DNA from: Verrucomicrobiales bacterium
GTDB lineage: Bacteria; Verrucomicrobiota; Verrucomicrobiia; Verrucomicrobiales; DEV007
Assembly: GCA_017991025.1 (NCBI GenBank)
Contig: JAGNMT010000108.1
Location: 1-7,033, forward strand
DNA length: 7,033 bases
Reading direction: 5' to 3'
In this document: one piece after another, positions 4,980-7,033 of the stretch
Layout of the letters: the number at the start of each line of letters is the position of its first letter
Numbering within the stretch: the first letter of the stretch is position 1
The notes under the pieces: generated by a model
Told to the model about the DNA's origin: nothing
The model's database searches: none
What the model saw: only the letters and a program-made list of their open reading frames with translations
Translations under genes and position numbers: made by a program

Positions 4980-7031
4980 ATGCAAGACGAAGAACCCAAG
5001 AACAACGAGAATCGCCCCGGCGGCGGCGATAACAGCTTCAACTGGAAGGGCCTCATCCTCCTTTCAGTGGCGATGGGGCTTTTCGGTCTCGCGATCTGGT
5101 CGAAGAGTTTTTCCGACTCCTCCAAAAAATTGACTTATGCCGAGTTCAAAGAACTTGTCGAAAACGGGAAGATCCATGTCGATCCGAGTGCCCAGCCCCC
5201 GCGACTACTCCGGCTGGTTCAGCGGGACGGCAGTTCCAAACAGTATGTGACCGGCTGGTATGAGGTTGAAAAGCCCGAAGAAAACGGGGGTGCCAAGTAC
5301 AAAGAGTTTTCCGTCCCGGTGATCCTCGAATATGTCGGTGACGATCTCAAGGCGATGTTGGCAGCTAAGGATCTGCAAATATCGGATCTCCCGACTGATT
5401 CCGACAGCGTCGGGATGATGATGATGTCTTTTTACCTGCCGGTGTTTTTCCTGCTTATTCTCCTCTACTTTCTTTTTCGCCATCAGATCAAAGCGGCCGG
5501 CAAGGGCGCGATGAGTTTCGGCAAGAGCAAGGCGAAGCTCATGACGATGGATAAGGGTAAGGTCACTTTTAAGGATGTGGCCGGAGCCGAAGAGGCAAAA
5601 GAAGAAGTCTGGGAAATCGTCGAATACCTTCGTGATCCCAAGAAGTTCCAGCGGCTTGGGGGGCGTATTCCGAAAGGAGTCCTTATGGTTGGTTCTCCCG
5701 GTACCGGAAAGACCCTGCTTGCCCGCGCCATTGCCGGGGAGGCGGACGTGCCTTTCTTCTCGATCAGTGGATCCGACTTCGTGGAAATGTTCGTCGGGGT
5801 GGGCGCTTCCCGCGTCCGCGACATGTTTGAGCAGGGGAGAAAGCATGCCCCCTGCCTTATTTTTATCGATGAGATCGACGCCGTGGGACGCCACCGTGGT
5901 CATGGTCTCGGCGGTGGGCACGACGAGCGCGAACAGACTTTGAACGCTCTCCTCGTCGAAATGGACGGGTTTGATACCCAGGAGGGGGTTATTATCATTG
6001 CCGCGACGAACCGGCCCGATGTGCTCGACCCCGCCCTGCTGCGCCCGGGTCGATTTGACCGCGAGATCACCGTCGGGCTCCCTGACGTGAATGGTCGTGA
6101 GGAGATTTTGAAAGTTCACGCCCGGAAAGTCAAACTTGCTGAGGGTGTTGATCTTGGTGTTGTCGCCCGCGGTACCCCGGGCTATTCAGGAGCCGAGTTG
6201 GCCAACGTGATCAACGAAGCGGCTCTTCTCGCAGCCCGCAAAGGGCTGAAGGCGATCACTCTTGCCGAGCTCGAAGAGGCCCGTGATAAAACGCGATGGG
6301 GGAAAGAGCGCCGCAGTCTCGCCATTTCCGAGAAGGACAAAGAGAAGACCGCCTATCATGAGGCGGGTCACGCGATTCTTCTGGTGCTTCTCGAAAACAC
6401 CGACCCCATTCACAAGGTCACGATTATTCCGCGTGGTCCTTCGCTTGGCTCGACGATGTGGCTTCCTTTGCAGGACAAGTACACCCAGCGGAAGAGTGAA
6501 CTGATTGACCAGCTCGTCGTCATCATGGGCGGTAGGGTTGCGGAGGAAGTTGTTTTCGGAGATGTCGCGAGCGGAGCGAGCGGGGACATCAAGCAGGCCA
6601 CGAGTATCGCCAGGAAGATGGTGTGCGAATGGGGCATGAGCGAGGAGCTCGGTATGGTGGAGTATGGCGATCATCAGGAGCACGTCTTTCTTGCTCGTGA
6701 TATGGGCTCGCCCCGCAATTATTCGGAAGCGACCGCCCAGAAGATCGATGCTGAAGTGAAGCGTCTTATCGATAACGCCTACGCGAAGGCCACCGAGTTG
6801 ATCCTTGCGCATCGGGCGAAGCTCGATGTTATCGCCAAGGGTCTTCTCGAGTTTGAGACCCTCGATGCGAAGCACATTCACGAGATCATGGAGACTGGCG
6901 AACTCACCAATCCTCCCTCCAAGCCGACGCCTCCCGACCTCCCTTCGATTGAGGGCGGGACAAAAAAACGCACGGTCGAAAAAGAGAAGGAAATCGGCGG
7001 GGACTTTCCCGGCGAACTGGCTCCTGCTTAG
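4980..7031 (+). CDS. ftsH: ATP-dependent zinc metalloprotease FtsH
   Basis: FtsH is a membrane-anchored hexameric AAA+ protease that extracts and degrades misfolded membrane proteins and selected regulators. From ATG 4980 it has 683 residues. A hydrophilic N-terminus leads to TM1 at about 24-40, a periplasmic domain of about 106 residues (41-146) and TM2 at about 147-167. The AAA module has Walker A GSPGTGKT at 238-245, pore loop FVGVG at 271-275, Walker B LIFIDEID at 293-300 and the second region of homology with NRPDVLDPALLRPGRFDR at 344-361. The protease domain has HEAGH at 460-464 and the probable third zinc ligand D536 in SGASGDIKQAT, so all key residues are present. The frame extends 27 codons further to TTG 4899, but that segment lacks FtsH character and contains the candidate promoter. 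No Shine-Dalgarno sequence is visible. The Pro- and Lys/Glu-rich tail after about 640 is probably disordered. Stop TAG is at 7029-7031. Confidence 0.97.
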   Translation: MQDEEPKNNENRPGGGDNSFNWKGLILLSVAMGLFGLAIWSKSFSDSSKKLTYAEFKELVENGKIHVDPSAQPPRLLRLVQRDGSSKQYVTGWYEVEKPEENGGAKYKEFSVPVILEYVGDDLKAMLAAKDLQISDLPTDSDSVGMMMMSFYLPVFFLLILLYFLFRHQIKAAGKGAMSFGKSKAKLMTMDKGKVTFKDVAGAEEAKEEVWEIVEYLRDPKKFQRLGGRIPKGVLMVGSPGTGKTLLARAIAGEADVPFFSISGSDFVEMFVGVGASRVRDMFEQGRKHAPCLIFIDEIDAVGRHRGHGLGGGHDEREQTLNALLVEMDGFDTQEGVIIIAATNRPDVLDPALLRPGRFDREITVGLPDVNGREEILKVHARKVKLAEGVDLGVVARGTPGYSGAELANVINEAALLAARKGLKAITLAELEEARDKTRWGKERRSLAISEKDKEKTAYHEAGHAILLVLLENTDPIHKVTIIPRGPSLGSTMWLPLQDKYTQRKSELIDQLVVIMGGRVAEEVVFGDVASGASGDIKQATSIARKMVCEWGMSEELGMVEYGDHQEHVFLARDMGSPRNYSEATAQKIDAEVKRLIDNAYAKATELILAHRAKLDVIAKGLLEFETLDAKHIHEIMETGELTNPPSKPTPPDLPSIEGGTKKRTVEKEKEIGGDFPGELAPA

Positions 7032-7033
7032 AA

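Noticed and set aside
4760..5125. A 121-codon minus-strand open frame covering the sigma/ftsH gap and ftsH start
   Set aside because: It runs through the candidate ftsH promoter and N-terminus, shows no domain and is probably chance.
5205..6119. A 304-codon minus-strand open frame inside ftsH
   Set aside because: Fully antisense to the conserved AAA domain; the translation has no domain character and follows from FtsH codon bias.
6186..6881. A 231-codon minus-strand open frame inside the ftsH protease domain
   Set aside because: Antisense shadow of a strongly conserved coding region with no independent start signal.
1..7033. Mobile element, CRISPR array, defence island or tRNA gene
   Set aside because: No transposase, integrase, spaced direct repeats or tRNA-like cloverleaf could be read; all coding space is taken by housekeeping-type genes.

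Overview
This 7.0 kb window looks like an ordinary chromosomal segment of a Gram-negative bacterium of moderately high GC content. It is packed with housekeeping genes. LpxK (lipid A synthesis) implies an outer membrane with lipid A. The single-chain alpha2-type glycyl-tRNA synthetase, the DUF456 protein beside lpxK and the style of the FtsH protein would suit a member of the Planctomycetota-Verrucomicrobiota-Chlamydiota group, most plausibly Verrucomicrobiota. That placement is an impression from protein style and was not tested.

Layout, left to right: (1) 1-1386, plus strand, the 3' part of the glycyl-tRNA synthetase gene, cut by the window edge. (2) 1387-1457, a short convergent gap with a small inverted repeat that may be a terminator. 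(3) 1458-3219, minus strand, a two-gene unit transcribed lpxK then a DUF456 membrane protein, 16 nt apart. (4) 3220-3323, a divergent promoter gap. (5) 3324-4091, plus strand, rph (RNase PH). (6) 4098-4691, minus strand, an ECF-type sigma factor gene that ends only 6 nt from the end of rph. (7) 4692-4979, a divergent regulatory region with an AT-rich island next to the sigma gene, a GC-rich stem-loop, an 11-nt dyad and a candidate sigma70-type promoter for ftsH. (8) 4980-7031, plus strand, complete ftsH; the window ends 2 nt after its stop.

The genes do not form one pathway. They cover translation (GlyRS), tRNA 3'-end processing (RNase PH), the envelope (LpxK and probably DUF456), membrane protein quality control (FtsH) and transcription control (ECF sigma factor). 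FtsH controls lipid A synthesis in Escherichia coli by degrading LpxC, so the closeness of lpxK and ftsH is suggestive, but they lie in separate transcription units here. I saw no mobile element, CRISPR array, tRNA, rRNA or defence system, and no convincing undescribed system. The points most worth a second look are the apparently orphan ECF sigma factor with its AT-rich upstream region, the loss of zinc-site cysteines in GlyRS, the lack of Shine-Dalgarno sequences before all five visible starts, and the structured leader of ftsH.
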